The position numbers and the translations under genes are program-made. From the NCBI GenBank assembly GCA_026129405.1, contig JAHCID010000003.1:520001-584000 (forward strand): a stretch of 64,000 nt of DNA. The letters are read 5' to 3'. Position 1 is the stretch's first letter. Each line of letters begins with the position of its first letter. Of this stretch, positions 1-8,775 are shown one piece after another. Below the pieces are notes generated by a model. The model ran no database searches, was not told where the DNA came from, and was given only the letters and a program-made list of their open reading frames with translations. The stretch is from a bacterium (GTDB lineage: Bacteria > Desulfobacterota > Binatia > DP-6).

Positions 1-717
1 ACCCTGCACCAAGACCGGGCCGCCATCGGCGACGTCGAACCGCCCGGGCATCTGATGCAGGAACCGGTCGAGCACCTGATCCGGGCGGACGCCGAGGATC
101 GAACGCTCGGGACCGCACATGCCGGCGTCGCTCAAATGGGCGGTGCCTTTCGGCAGGATCGCCTCGTCCGCCGTCTGGACGTGCGTGTGGCTTCCCAAGA
201 CCGCTGACACCCTGCCATCGAGGAACCACCCCATGCCGACCTTCTCCGAGGTCGCTTCGCCGTGCATGTCGACGAGGACGACACGCGCCTGCGCCGTGAC
301 CTCCTCGAGGATGCCGTCGACCGCGCGGAACGGGCAGTCGGCGGGCGCCATGAACGTACGGCCGATCAAATTGATCACGGCTACCGGCACGCCGCTGCGA
401 CGCGATTCGCGCACGACCCAGCCCCGCCCCGGGACGTCGGGGGCGAAGTTGAGCGGTCGCAGGATGCGGGCGTTCTCGCCCATGTACGGAATGATGTCAC
501 GATGCTGCCAGATGTGATTGCCGGACGTGACGACGTCGACCCCGGCGTCCTGGAGCTCCTCGGCCCCACGGGCATTGAGCCCCTTGCCGTTCGAGGCATT
601 CTCGCCGTTCGCGACGACGAACTCCACGCCCGCCTCGCTGGTCAGGCGGCGAATGATGCGAGCGATCGCTCGCCGGCCAGGGCGGCCGACGACGTCGCCG
701 AGGAACAGGATACGCAT
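1..717 (-). CDS. ymdB: YmdB-family metallophosphoesterase (3' end cut by window edge)
   Basis: The reading frame runs off the left edge, so about 239 residues are visible. The N-terminus MRILFLGDVVGRPGRRA carries the first metal-binding Asp of the calcineurin-like fold. SGNHIWQH and GSHTHVQTADE supply the later Asn/His metal ligands of the TIGR00282/YmdB family, which is about 260-270 residues long, so only a short C-terminal piece is missing. Characterised members hydrolyse 2',3'-cyclic nucleotides. It begins 2 bp after the rny stop codon and is surely co-transcribed with it; the rny-ymdB pair is conserved in many bacteria and links the enzyme to RNA turnover. The start is the only ATG that fits the family N-terminus. 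Confidence 0.9.
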   Translation of the reverse strand, partial: MRILFLGDVVGRPGRRAIARIIRRLTSEAGVEFVVANGENASNGKGLNARGAEELQDAGVDVVTSGNHIWQHRDIIPYMGENARILRPLNFAPDVPGRGWVVRESRRSGVPVAVINLIGRTFMAPADCPFRAVDGILEEVTAQARVVLVDMHGEATSEKVGMGWFLDGRVSAVLGSHTHVQTADEAILPKGTAHLSDAGMCGPERSILGVRPDQVLDRFLHQMPGRFDVADGGPVLVQG

Positions 718-719
718 CG

Positions 720-2288
720 TCAGTGGGCGATCTCACTCGCGCGCGTTTCGCGGATCACGGTCACCTTGATCTGCCCCGGATACGCCATTTCCTGCTCGAT
801 CCGCTTGGCAATGTCACGCGCCAGCATCGACGTCTGGTCATCCGGCACCGACCCCGGGTCGACGATGATCCGCAGCTCGCGCCCTGCCTGCACCGCGAAC
901 GAGCGCTCGACCCCGTGGAACGAATTGCTGATCCGCTCGAGGTCCTCGAGCCGCTTCGCGTAGCTCTCGAGCACCTCGCGCCGCGCCCCGGGGCGCGCGC
1001 CCGACAACGCATCCGCCGCGTCGACCAGGGGTGCCAAGATCGTCTCCGCTTTCACCTCCTCGTGGTGCGCCGCGATCGCGTTGACGATCTTCGCGGACTC
1101 GCCGTACTTGCGCGCGATCTCGCCGCCGACGATCGCGTGCGAGCCCTCGACCTCGTGCGTGAGCGCCTTGCCGATGTCGTGCAGAAGACCTGCCCGGCGC
1201 GCCTGCTTGACGTTGAGCCCCAGCTCCGCCGCCAGGGCACCCGCGATGAAGGCCGTCTCGATCGAGTGCCCGAGGACGTTCTGGGCGTAGCTGTAGCGGT
1301 ACTTCAGCATGCCGACCAGGCGCACCAGCTCCTGGTGGATGCCGTGGAGTCCGAGCTCGATCACTGCACGCTGCCCCGCCTCGCGAATGCTCTCCTCGAG
1401 CTCCTGCTCCGCCTTGCGGACGACTTCCTCGATCCGCCCCGGGTGGATGCGCCCGTCGGAGATGAGACGATCCAACGCCAGCTTCGCCAGCTCACGACGG
1501 ATGGGGTTGTGGCACGAGATCACCACCGCCTCCGGGGTGTCGTCGATGATGAGATCGACGCCCGTGGCGGCCTCGATGGCGCGGATGTTGCGACCCTCCC
1601 GCCCGATGATGCGTCCCTTCATGTCGTCGCTCGGCAGCGCCACGACCTTGACGGTGCGCTCGGCGACGAACTCCCCGGAGAGCCGCTCGATCGCGATCGA
1701 GACGATCTTCTTGGCCCTGCGGTCGGCCTCCTCCCGCGCTTCCATCTCGATCTGCCGCACGTACTTCGCGGCTTCGCCCCGCACCTCCTCCGTCATCTGC
1801 GTGAGCAGCTGCTCGCGGGCTTCGTCGCGGGTGAGGCCTGCCACCTCTTCGAGCTTCGTACGCAGGCCGTCGGCGAGACGATCGGCCTCGGCCTTGCGCG
1901 CCTCGGTCTGCTGCTCGCGGCGTCGGACGCCCTCCTCGCGCTTCTCGATGTCCGCTTCTCGCTGGGAGATCCCCTCCAGGCGCCGATCGATGCCCTGCTC
2001 CTTCTGGGCGAGCCGCGCTTCCTGGGCGCTCAGCTCCCGACGTTGCTCCCGCGCCTCGCGTTCCGCCTCGCTGCGCGCCTGCATGAGAACGTCTTTGGCG
2101 CCCAGCTCGGCCTCGCGGCGGTGGCCCTCGGCCTCGCGCCGCGCGTCTTCGAGGAGGCGCTGGGCATTCGCCCGCGCGCTGGTCTCTGCCTGCGCGGCTC
2201 GCTGCCGGCGCGCGCGATCGAGGGCGAAAGCGACGAGCGCCCCGACGGCGACGCCGGCCACGGCGGCCAGGATCGTCCAGGTGATCAT
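720..2288 (-). CDS. rny: Ribonuclease Y
   Basis: A 522-residue membrane-anchored endoribonuclease that starts mRNA decay. It has one N-terminal membrane helix (residues about 4-24, beginning MITWTILAAVAGVAVGALVA), then a long charged coiled coil to about residue 200. A KH RNA-binding domain follows with GRIIGREGRNIRA near residue 222, and an HD phosphohydrolase domain with LLHDIGKALTHE near residue 367. Length and domain order match the family. The open frame extends further upstream, but the membrane helix and a GGAGA ribosome site fix the ATG at 2288. It overlaps the end of the upstream formyl-THF cyclo-ligase gene by 4 bp (ATGA) and is followed after 2 bp by ymdB. Confidence 0.95.
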   Translation of the reverse strand: MITWTILAAVAGVAVGALVAFALDRARRQRAAQAETSARANAQRLLEDARREAEGHRREAELGAKDVLMQARSEAEREAREQRRELSAQEARLAQKEQGIDRRLEGISQREADIEKREEGVRRREQQTEARKAEADRLADGLRTKLEEVAGLTRDEAREQLLTQMTEEVRGEAAKYVRQIEMEAREEADRRAKKIVSIAIERLSGEFVAERTVKVVALPSDDMKGRIIGREGRNIRAIEAATGVDLIIDDTPEAVVISCHNPIRRELAKLALDRLISDGRIHPGRIEEVVRKAEQELEESIREAGQRAVIELGLHGIHQELVRLVGMLKYRYSYAQNVLGHSIETAFIAGALAAELGLNVKQARRAGLLHDIGKALTHEVEGSHAIVGGEIARKYGESAKIVNAIAAHHEEVKAETILAPLVDAADALSGARPGARREVLESYAKRLEDLERISNSFHGVERSFAVQAGRELRIIVDPGSVPDDQTSMLARDIAKRIEQEMAYPGQIKVTVIRETRASEIAH

Positions 2289-2887
2289 GAATGGGTCTCC
2301 TTGCACATGCTCCGCGTGGCTCCGCGTCCCAGCAGGCGGGACTCCGTGACCACGAGATGCATGGGAACGTCCCATCGGTCGGTCGGCAGTGTGGGACGCA
2401 GTCGCGCCTCACAGGTCACCCCGATGCGGACAGCACTGGGAAAGGCGGACAGGGCACGATCGTACATCCCGGCGCCGCGCCCGAGGCGTGCGCCGGCCGG
2501 ATCGAAGGCCACGCCCGGAACGAGGAAGACGACGCCGGCCCCCGACCCAGTCAACCGAGCGCCGCCGGCGGGCTCGAGAAGCCCGTGGCACCCGCTCGGC
2601 CTCAGCTCGTGTAGCGCGGCGCTCCGGAACTGGAGCGTCTCGCCATCGAGACACGGCCAGAACATTGCCGGGGCCGCGACGTACCCCAGCGCCGGGCGCA
2701 GATCGATCTCCCCGTCGAGGGCCGCATAGGCGACCACGGCCCGCGCTTCGACGACATGCCGCAGGCGCACCAGGCGCTCGCACGCCAAACGCGACACCGC
2801 ATCCGACACCGCACGGCCCGAAGCTGCCGGACGCGCCTGCAGCGAGCGCCGCAGCGCCCGCTTGCTCTCTCGCTGATCGTCCCCCAT
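2285..2887 (-). CDS. fau: 5-formyltetrahydrofolate cyclo-ligase
   Basis: A 200-residue protein of the YgfA/Fau family, which converts 5-formyl-THF to 5,10-methenyl-THF with ATP. A basic N-terminus (SKRALRRSLQAR), a central VVAYAALDGEIDL strand and the nucleotide-binding loop LGRGAGMYDRAL near residue 139 are diagnostic. It ends in a 4-bp overlap with rny. The gene lies directly downstream of the candidate 6S RNA, which is the classic ssrS-ygfA arrangement of proteobacteria. It provides folate one-carbon units of the kind used by the folD/gcv operon 10 kb away. Confidence 0.92.
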   Translation of the reverse strand: MGDDQRESKRALRRSLQARPAASGRAVSDAVSRLACERLVRLRHVVEARAVVAYAALDGEIDLRPALGYVAAPAMFWPCLDGETLQFRSAALHELRPSGCHGLLEPAGGARLTGSGAGVVFLVPGVAFDPAGARLGRGAGMYDRALSAFPSAVRIGVTCEARLRPTLPTDRWDVPMHLVVTESRLLGRGATRSMCKETHS

Positions 2888-2949
2888 CGGCCGGGGTGGC
2901 CTCCTGGAGGACGAGGTCGACTGATGGTGCCTAGCGCCCCTCCGGCCGG

Positions 2950-3165
2950 CAGCGATCCTCGGACGATCGCTGGGCGGCCTTCTCGTGCGTCATACGATCC
3001 GCGCCACGTCTCCGTGGTTCGAGTCTGTGTCCTGCACCACCCCGCCCCGTCCCCTGACGTCGGCACCCACCCGCGCCTGCCGCCCGGATGGGATCGGTGT
3101 GATTCGTCGTGACCCCACCGGTGACGACGACCGCCCCCCAGCGCGATCCAACCCGGCGAGATCCC
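2950..3165 (-). ncRNA. ssrS: Candidate 6S RNA (ssrS) upstream of the cyclo-ligase gene
   Basis: The 325-bp gap between the small coiled-coil gene and fau has no credible ORF. On the minus strand, bases 3148-3131 (GATCGCGCTGGGGGGCGG) can pair with bases 2977-2965 (CCGCCCAGCGATC), giving a bulged closing stem 184 nt from end to end, the size of 6S RNA. A promoter (TTGCAG, 17 bp, TACAAG) places transcription start near 3165. Inside are further short stems, for example TCGTCGT with ACGACGA. The position in front of the ygfA-type gene is where 6S RNA sits in proteobacteria. I have not matched the conserved 6S bubble sequence, so the call rests on place, size, promoter and closing stem. Alternatively this is just a structured fau leader. 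Confidence 0.42.
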
Positions 3166-3171
3166 GGGCGA

Positions 3172-3200
3172 CTTGTAGTCGATCGTTCCGAAGCCTGCAA
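3172..3200 (-). promoter_or_regulatory. Promoter of the candidate 6S RNA / fau-rny unit
   Basis: On the minus strand, TTGCAG (3200-3195) and TACAAG (3177-3172) are separated by exactly 17 bp. Predicted start is near 3165, about 280 bases before the fau start codon, so a non-coding transcript or long leader precedes fau. Confidence 0.5.
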
Positions 3201-3212
3201 TGCAGGGACGGG

Positions 3213-3407
3213 TCAGGAGGGGCGCAGGACGTCGAGCAGCTCGAGAAGGCTGCCGAGACGGGCTCGCACCACCGCCCGCTCGTGCTCCAGCGCCGCGACG
3301 CGCTGCCGGAGCTCCCCGCAGACGCGCTCGGCTTCGACGAGGCGCTCGCGGAGCTCCTCGAGCGCCGCCGCCTCGTCCCATCCGGGCGGATCGTCGATGC
3401 GGGTCAT
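3213..3407 (-). CDS. Small coiled-coil protein, ZapB-like
   Basis: A 64-residue acidic protein that is almost entirely heptad-like helix from about residue 13 to 60 (for example LEELRERLVEAERVCGEL). In many deltaproteobacteria a ZapB/DUF904-type coiled coil lies upstream of zapA, 6S RNA and ygfA. Here the coiled coil precedes the candidate 6S RNA directly and no zapA is found between them. A role in division is therefore a context-based guess. It follows ftsY by 37 bp on the same strand. Codon use and the ATG start at 3407 are unremarkable. Confidence 0.6.
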   Translation of the reverse strand: MTRIDDPPGWDEAAALEELRERLVEAERVCGELRQRVAALEHERAVVRARLGSLLELLDVLRPS

Positions 3408-3444
3408 TGGACGCTCCTACGCCAAGTCGTCCGTAGCGACCAGC

Positions 3445-4482
3445 CTACCGGCCGTCGGCGCTCCCCAGGACGGCCGCGACGAAGGCGGCGGGATCGAACG
3501 GGCGCAGATCGTCTGGCGCTTCGCCGACGCCGATCCAGTGCACCGGCAGGCCGAGCTCGTGGCGTAGCGCCAGGAGGATTCCCCCCCGTGCGGTTCCGTC
3601 GAGCTTCGTCAGTGCGACCCCCGTCACCTCCACTGCCTCGCCGAACGTCCGCGCCTGGTTCAGCGCATTCTGGCCGGTGGTGGCATCGAGGACGAGCAAC
3701 GTTTCGTGCGGAGCGCCGGGCAGCTCCCGAGCGATCACGCGGCGTATCTTCTTGAGCTCGTCCATGAGCGGGGAGCGCGTGTGCAGGCGTCCAGCCGTGT
3801 CCACGAGGACGACGTCGATGCCCCGGGCGACGGCGGCACGTATGCCGTCGTAGACCACCGCCGAAGGATCCGCCCCGGCGGCGTGCCGCACCAGGTCGGC
3901 GCCGCTGCGCTCGGCCCATACCGTCAGCTGCTCGATCGCCGCCGCCCGGAAGGTATCCGCCGCGACGATCAGGACCTTGCGCCCCTCCTGGGTATGATGG
4001 GTGGCGAGCTTGCCGATGGTGGTCGTCTTGCCCACCCCATTGACCCCGACCACCAGCGTCACCCATGGCGTCGCGCTGGGAAGGGGCGCAGGGGCCGTCT
4101 CGACGAGCGCCGCGATCTCGCAGCGCAGGAGATCGCGGATCACCGCCGGATCGGCGCTCCCGGCGGCCGCCGCGCGCACGTGCTCGAGCAGCGCCGCGGT
4201 CGTCGGCACGCCGACGTCGGCCGCGATGAGCACCTCCTCGAGATCGGCGAGGATCGCCTCGAGCGGACGCGGCCCACGTCCGAGAACCGCATCGATCTGC
4301 CCCAGCAACCGCTCCCGGGTCGCGAGGAGCCCGCGTCGCAGGCGTTCCGCACCGCCGAGGGCGGGCGGCGCTGCCTCCGGGGACGACGCGAGTCTCCCGC
4401 CCCGGTGCCGCACCAGGATGACGGCGAGCACGACGGCCAGGACGGCGACGCCCGCCGCAACGAGAAGCGTCCCGGTGTCCAT
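3445..4482 (-). CDS. ftsY: Signal recognition particle receptor FtsY
   Basis: A 345-residue SRP GTPase that docks ribosome-nascent chain complexes at the membrane. An N-terminal membrane helix (TGTLLVAAGVAVLAVVLAVI, residues 3-22) replaces the long acidic domain of E. coli FtsY. The NG domain follows: P-loop GVNGVGKTTT near residue 145, DTAGRLHTR near 225 and TKLDGTARGG near 290. It lies 17 bp behind smc on the same strand. smc-ftsY adjacency is common in other phyla and supports co-transcription. Confidence 0.95.
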   Translation of the reverse strand: MDTGTLLVAAGVAVLAVVLAVILVRHRGGRLASSPEAAPPALGGAERLRRGLLATRERLLGQIDAVLGRGPRPLEAILADLEEVLIAADVGVPTTAALLEHVRAAAAGSADPAVIRDLLRCEIAALVETAPAPLPSATPWVTLVVGVNGVGKTTTIGKLATHHTQEGRKVLIVAADTFRAAAIEQLTVWAERSGADLVRHAAGADPSAVVYDGIRAAVARGIDVVLVDTAGRLHTRSPLMDELKKIRRVIARELPGAPHETLLVLDATTGQNALNQARTFGEAVEVTGVALTKLDGTARGGILLALRHELGLPVHWIGVGEAPDDLRPFDPAAFVAAVLGSADGR

Positions 4483-4499
4483 GTTCGTCGTCGCGCGAC

Positions 4500-7400
4500 T
4501 CAGGCGGCTTCGCTCAGCCGCACCGACACGACCTTGGAGACGCCCGCCTGCTCCATCGTGATGCCGTAGAGCGTGTCGGCGACCTCCATGGTCCGCCGGT
4601 TGTGCGTGATCAGCACGAACTGCGACGTCTCGGCCATCTCGTCGACCAGCATGTTGAAGCGGCCGATGTTGGCCTCGTCGAGCGGCGCGTCCACCTCGTC
4701 GAGGAGGCAGAACGGCGTCGGACGGATCATGAACAGGGAGAACACGAGCGAGGTCGCCGTGAGCGCCTTCTCGCCGCCGGAGAGCAGGCTCAGGGACTGG
4801 AGCTTCTTGCCCGGCAGCTGCACGACGATCTCGACCCCCGCCTCGGCGTCCTCATCCTCCCCCGGCACGAGCTCGAGGCGTGCCTGGCCCTCGGGGAACG
4901 CCTTCGGGAAGACCGTCGCCAGCTTGGCGTTGGCGGCGTAGAACGTCTCTTCGAACCGCTGGCGCGATGCGCGGGTCAGCTTGCCGATCGTCTGCCGCAG
5001 GTCCTCGAGGGAGTTCTCGAGATCCGCCCGCTGGTTGGCGAGGAAGCCATGCCGCTCCCGTACCTCTTCCAGCTCCGCGAGCGCGCCCGGGTTGACGTCG
5101 CCGAGGCGGACGAGGCGCGCGCGCAGCTCGTCCACGCGGGTCGCGTCGGTCTCGACGACCTCGGCCTCGGCGACGACGACGTCGTCGAGCGCTTCCAGCC
5201 CGAGGTCCCAGCGCTCCGCCAGGCGCTCGGCAAGCTGCTCGAGGGCGACACGCCGTTCCGCGGCGGCAACCTCACGCTCGCCCCGCGCCGCCCGCACGCT
5301 CTCGAGACGCTCGTGCGACGCGCGGCGGTCGAGGTCGTCGGCGGTCATGGCCGCTTCGGCGCGCTCGAGCTCCGCGAGAAGCTCACCGCGCTCGGCGTCG
5401 AGCGCCGCAGCACGGCGCTCGGCCTCGGCCCGCCGTGCAGCGGTCTCCTCGGCCTCCGCGGCAGCGCCGGCAGCGCCGGCATCGGCCGCGGCTGCGCTTT
5501 CCGCGACCGCCGTGACGCGGCCCGACACTTCACCCAGCGCGCTGCGGACCCGAGCGATCTCGTCCTGTGCCGCGCGATGGCGACCCGCCGCCGCGACCGC
5601 CTCGACGGCGCGCTCCGTCCGCACCTGCTCCGCCTGGGTGTAGTCGGCGCGCCAGGTCGTGAGAGCCTCCTGCCGCGAGACGAGATGGGCGCGATGCTCA
5701 TCGACGGCCGCCACGGCGGCACCGTGGGCGGTGCCGTAAGCCGACAGCTCCTCGGCGACGTGCTCGTCGGTGCCGGCGAGACCGCTCGCTTCGAGCGCGC
5801 CGATCTCGAGCTCCGCGGTGATTCGCGCGTGCTCCTCTTCGAGCCGCTCGCGGTCCTTGTCGACGCCCAGCTGCTCCAGGCGCAGCGACTGCAGCCGCTC
5901 CTCCTCGGCCGCGAGCGCGCTGCGGACCGCGCTCAGGTCGCCGCGCAGGGTACGCAGCCGGATCTCCGCGTCCTGCACGCGCGCGTCGACGGCGGCGACG
6001 GCCGCGTCGAGCTCGCGCAGCTCGCGCGCACGGGCGAGCAACGTCTCCTCGAGCGGGGGCTCGCTGCCGCCGGAGATCGCCCCAAGCGGGTCGATGGCCT
6101 CGCCCGCAAGGGTGACGACGGTGGCGGGATGGGCGGCGTCGCGCCACTGGCGGAGCGCGTCGTCGAGGTCGTCGGCGAGCAGCACGCCGCCGAGGAGGCC
6201 TTCGGCGAGACCCCAGTGCGCCGGATCGACCTCGATGGCGTCGACCAGGCGACGGCCGGGCGGCACGATCACCGTGGCCCGTCGCTCGGGATCGTTCGGC
6301 AGCACGGTCGCGCTGCCGCCGCTGCTCTCCTGGAGCCAACGCACGGCCGCGACGGCGGCGTCGGTATCCGTGACCACGACCTGTCCCAGCCGCGCGCCGA
6401 GTGCCGCGGCCACCGCGCGTTCCAGCTCCGCCGGCACCCGCAGGACCCCGGCCAGCAGGGCAGCGCCGCCTTGGGCACGCTCGAGCAGGCTGGCGACGCC
6501 GCGCGTACATCCCTCGTAGCGGGTCTGCAGCTCGCGCAGCGAATCGGCGCGCGAACGCAGCTGCGTCAGCTCGCGGCGCTCGCCCTCGAGGATCGTCGCC
6601 GCACGCGCCTCGTCCTCGGCGAGCACGCGGCTCCGCTCCGCGTGCTGCGCCCGGGCGGTCTCCGTGGCACGGAGCGCCTCGCTCAGCTCGGCGATGTGCC
6701 GGCGCACGTGCTCGCGAGCCGCAGCGTTGTCTTCCAGACGACGGCCCAGCGCGGCCTGCTCTTCCTCGAGCCGCAGACGCTGGCCCGCGATCTCCTCGCG
6801 TCGGCGGCGCAGCGCCTCGACGAGGTTGCGTAGCCGCGCCTCTTCGGCCTGTGCCTGCACGACGGCGTCCTTCGCCTCTTCCACGGCCAGCTCGAGCGGC
6901 GCCCCGTCGGCCGCGAGCGCGGCCAGGCGCTGCTCCGCGGCGCTGCGGACGCTCTCCGCCATGGCCAGCTCCTCGGTCAGGCGCGCGGCGTCGGCCGAGG
7001 CCCTTTCGCCCAGCGCTTCGAGTTGCGTCCGGCGGTCCTCGAGCGCGGCCACCTCCGCCCGAGCGGCCGCCGCACGCTCGGTGAGCTCGCGATACCGTGT
7101 GGCGAGGGCGTCGCTGCGTGCCGCCGCTTCGCGCGCGGCGACGCGCTGCTCGGTGAGCTCCGCGTCGACCGCACGCAGCCGCGCCTCGGTCTCCTGCCGC
7201 TTCGCACGCGCGACGTCGCTCGCGTCCTGGCTGCGACGCAGCTCCTCGTGCAGCGTCGCCTCCTCCGCCTGGAGCTCGACGATCGCGGAGCCCAGCGCCG
7301 TAGCCTCGGCCACCCAGGTCTGACGGCGGGTGGCCATGACGCGGAGATCGAGCTCGCGCAGCTCGCCCTTGATGCGATGGTATTCCTCGGCGCGCCGCGC

Positions 7401-8084
7401 CTGACGCTGGAGCGACGCCATCTGGCGCTCGAGCTCGGAGAGCACGTCCTGCACGCGGACGAGGTTGTCGCGCGTGCGCTCCATCTTGCGCTCCGCGGCG
7501 ACCTTGCGGGCGCGGAAGCGCGTCGTGCCCGCGGCCTCCTCGATGAAGAGGCGCATCTCCTCCGGCTTGGCATTGACGAGCTGCTCGACACGACCCTGCT
7601 CGATGATCGCGTAGGCCTTCGTGCCGACGCCGGTGCCGAGGAAGAGCTCGGTGATGTCCTTCAGGCGGCACGGTACCCGATTGATGAAGTACTCGGACTC
7701 GCCGGAGCGGAAATAGCGCCGGGTGACGAGCACCTCGCTCGCACGCTGGAGCTCCGGCGGAAGCTGCTCGCCGCCACCGACGCCCTCCGCGCGCTCCTCG
7801 GCCGCGCGCAAGAGGTCCTCGTCGCTGCGCTCCATGAGCAGCGACACCTCGGCCATGCCGAGCGGGCCGGTGTCGGCGTTGCCCGCGAAGATGACGTCTT
7901 CCATCGCGTCGCCGCGGAGGTGCTTCGGGCTCTGCTCGCCGAGCACCCAGCGGATGGCGTCGACGACGTTCGACTTGCCGCAGCCGTTCGGTCCGACGAT
8001 GGCCGTGACGCCCTGACGAAGCTCGACGACGGTGCGGTCCCGAAACGACTTGAACCCGCTCAGCTCGAGTTGCTTGATCCGCAT
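4500..8084 (-). CDS. smc: Chromosome segregation ATPase SMC
   Basis: A 1194-residue SMC protein of normal length. N-terminal Walker A is [16 protein letters not shown] (from about residue 32). It is followed by a long Ala/Glu/Arg-rich coiled coil, a hinge around residues 510-660 (starting near [16 protein letters not shown]), the returning coil, and the C-terminal head with [16 protein letters not shown] and Walker [17 protein letters not shown]. It condenses and segregates chromosomes with ScpAB, which are not in this window. The ATG at 8084 gives the family N-terminus [18 protein letters not shown] and has a GGAGGGG ribosome site. The extra 26 codons of open frame upstream are not supported. 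Confidence 0.96.
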   Translation of the reverse strand: MRIKQLELSGFKSFRDRTVVELRQGVTAIVGPNGCGKSNVVDAIRWVLGEQSPKHLRGDAMEDVIFAGNADTGPLGMAEVSLLMERSDEDLLRAAEERAEGVGGGEQLPPELQRASEVLVTRRYFRSGESEYFINRVPCRLKDITELFLGTGVGTKAYAIIEQGRVEQLVNAKPEEMRLFIEEAAGTTRFRARKVAAERKMERTRDNLVRVQDVLSELERQMASLQRQARRAEEYHRIKGELRELDLRVMATRRQTWVAEATALGSAIVELQAEEATLHEELRRSQDASDVARAKRQETEARLRAVDAELTEQRVAAREAAARSDALATRYRELTERAAAARAEVAALEDRRTQLEALGERASADAARLTEELAMAESVRSAAEQRLAALAADGAPLELAVEEAKDAVVQAQAEEARLRNLVEALRRRREEIAGQRLRLEEEQAALGRRLEDNAAAREHVRRHIAELSEALRATETARAQHAERSRVLAEDEARAATILEGERRELTQLRSRADSLRELQTRYEGCTRGVASLLERAQGGAALLAGVLRVPAELERAVAAALGARLGQVVVTDTDAAVAAVRWLQESSGGSATVLPNDPERRATVIVPPGRRLVDAIEVDPAHWGLAEGLLGGVLLADDLDDALRQWRDAAHPATVVTLAGEAIDPLGAISGGSEPPLEETLLARARELRELDAAVAAVDARVQDAEIRLRTLRGDLSAVRSALAAEEERLQSLRLEQLGVDKDRERLEEEHARITAELEIGALEASGLAGTDEHVAEELSAYGTAHGAAVAAVDEHRAHLVSRQEALTTWRADYTQAEQVRTERAVEAVAAAGRHRAAQDEIARVRSALGEVSGRVTAVAESAAAADAGAAGAAAEAEETAARRAEAERRAAALDAERGELLAELERAEAAMTADDLDRRASHERLESVRAARGEREVAAAERRVALEQLAERLAERWDLGLEALDDVVVAEAEVVETDATRVDELRARLVRLGDVNPGALAELEEVRERHGFLANQRADLENSLEDLRQTIGKLTRASRQRFEETFYAANAKLATVFPKAFPEGQARLELVPGEDEDAEAGVEIVVQLPGKKLQSLSLLSGGEKALTATSLVFSLFMIRPTPFCLLDEVDAPLDEANIGRFNMLVDEMAETSQFVLITHNRRTMEVADTLYGITMEQAGVSKVVSVRLSEAA

Positions 8085-8127
8085 CCACTTCCCCTCCGCC
8101 GCCCGAACCAGGCCGGCGCCCCTCGCG

Positions 8128-8727
8128 TCAGCGCGAGAGCTCCGTGTTCCAGTACGCTGCATCGACGCCGGAGAGGAACGGCAGCCATTCCTTGTGGCGT
8201 CGGAGACTGAAGGCTTCGAGCATGAACGGCGTCCACTGTGGCCGATACGGGAGGCGGATCAGCTTCATCCCCGCCTGCACCGGCGTGCGCCCGCCCTTCA
8301 CGCGGTTGCAGCGCAGGCAGGAGCAGACGACGTTCTCCCACGTCGACGCCCCGCCCTGCGAGCGCGGCACGACATGATCGAGGTTCAGCTCGGCGCGCGC
8401 GAACTGCCGGCCGCAGTACTGGCACTGGTTCTGGTCGCGCGCGTAGATGTTGTACCGGCTGAAGCGGACGTGACGCCGCGGCATCCGGTCGTAGGCGAGG
8501 AGCAGGATCACCCGCGGAACCCGGATGGCGCGATCGATGAGCCCGACCGCCTCCTCCTCCGCCGCCAGGTCGGCCCAGCTCTCGAAATCGAACGTCCGAT
8601 ACTGGACGTCCACCGCGTGCGCGACGTCCTGGTAGAGGAGTGACAACGCGCGCCGTACCGAAGTGATGTGCACCGGCATGTACGACCGGTTCAGCACGAG
8701 TACCTTGGTGTTCAGGACGGACGTCAC
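8128..8727 (-). CDS. HNH endonuclease family protein
   Basis: A 199-residue protein with an HNH zinc module in its middle: CQYCG near residue 103, LNLDHVVPRSQGG, then TWENVV and CLRCNRVKGGRTP. This is the complete C-x2-C, H-N-N, C-x2-C set. Family members start with a VLNTKVLVLNRSYMPV-like strand, which here follows the GTG at 8727. A longer frame starts with TTG at 8769, but that TTG is the -35 box of a well-spaced promoter, so the GTG is preferred. It probably leads the smc-ftsY unit (43 bp before smc). Chromosomal standalone members are common in actinobacteria and deltaproteobacteria and their targets are largely unknown. Confidence 0.85.
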   Translation of the reverse strand: MTSVLNTKVLVLNRSYMPVHITSVRRALSLLYQDVAHAVDVQYRTFDFESWADLAAEEEAVGLIDRAIRVPRVILLLAYDRMPRRHVRFSRYNIYARDQNQCQYCGRQFARAELNLDHVVPRSQGGASTWENVVCSCLRCNRVKGGRTPVQAGMKLIRLPYRPQWTPFMLEAFSLRRHKEWLPFLSGVDAAYWNTELSR

Positions 8728-8740
8728 GAGCGGCGCGGCG

Positions 8741-8769
8741 ACGCTACACGCGGGTCCCCCGGAAGTCAA
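8741..8769 (-). promoter_or_regulatory. Promoter of the HNH-smc-ftsY unit
   Basis: On the minus strand, TTGACT (8769-8764), 17 bp, TAGCGT (8746-8741), then 13 bp to the GTG at 8727. The promoter lies just after the gcvPB stop codon and separates the glycine-cleavage operon from the smc unit. Confidence 0.6.
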
Positions 8770-8775
8770 AATGTA

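Noticed and set aside
2944-2979. Hairpin with CAGCGATC/GATCGCTG as an intrinsic terminator
   Set aside because: It lacks a T-tract on either strand, and its 3' half is better explained as one side of the closing stem of the candidate 6S RNA.
2931-3200. An 89-codon minus-strand ORF as a missing zapA
   Set aside because: Its translation has no coiled coil or ZapA motif, and its composition is that of random high-GC frame.
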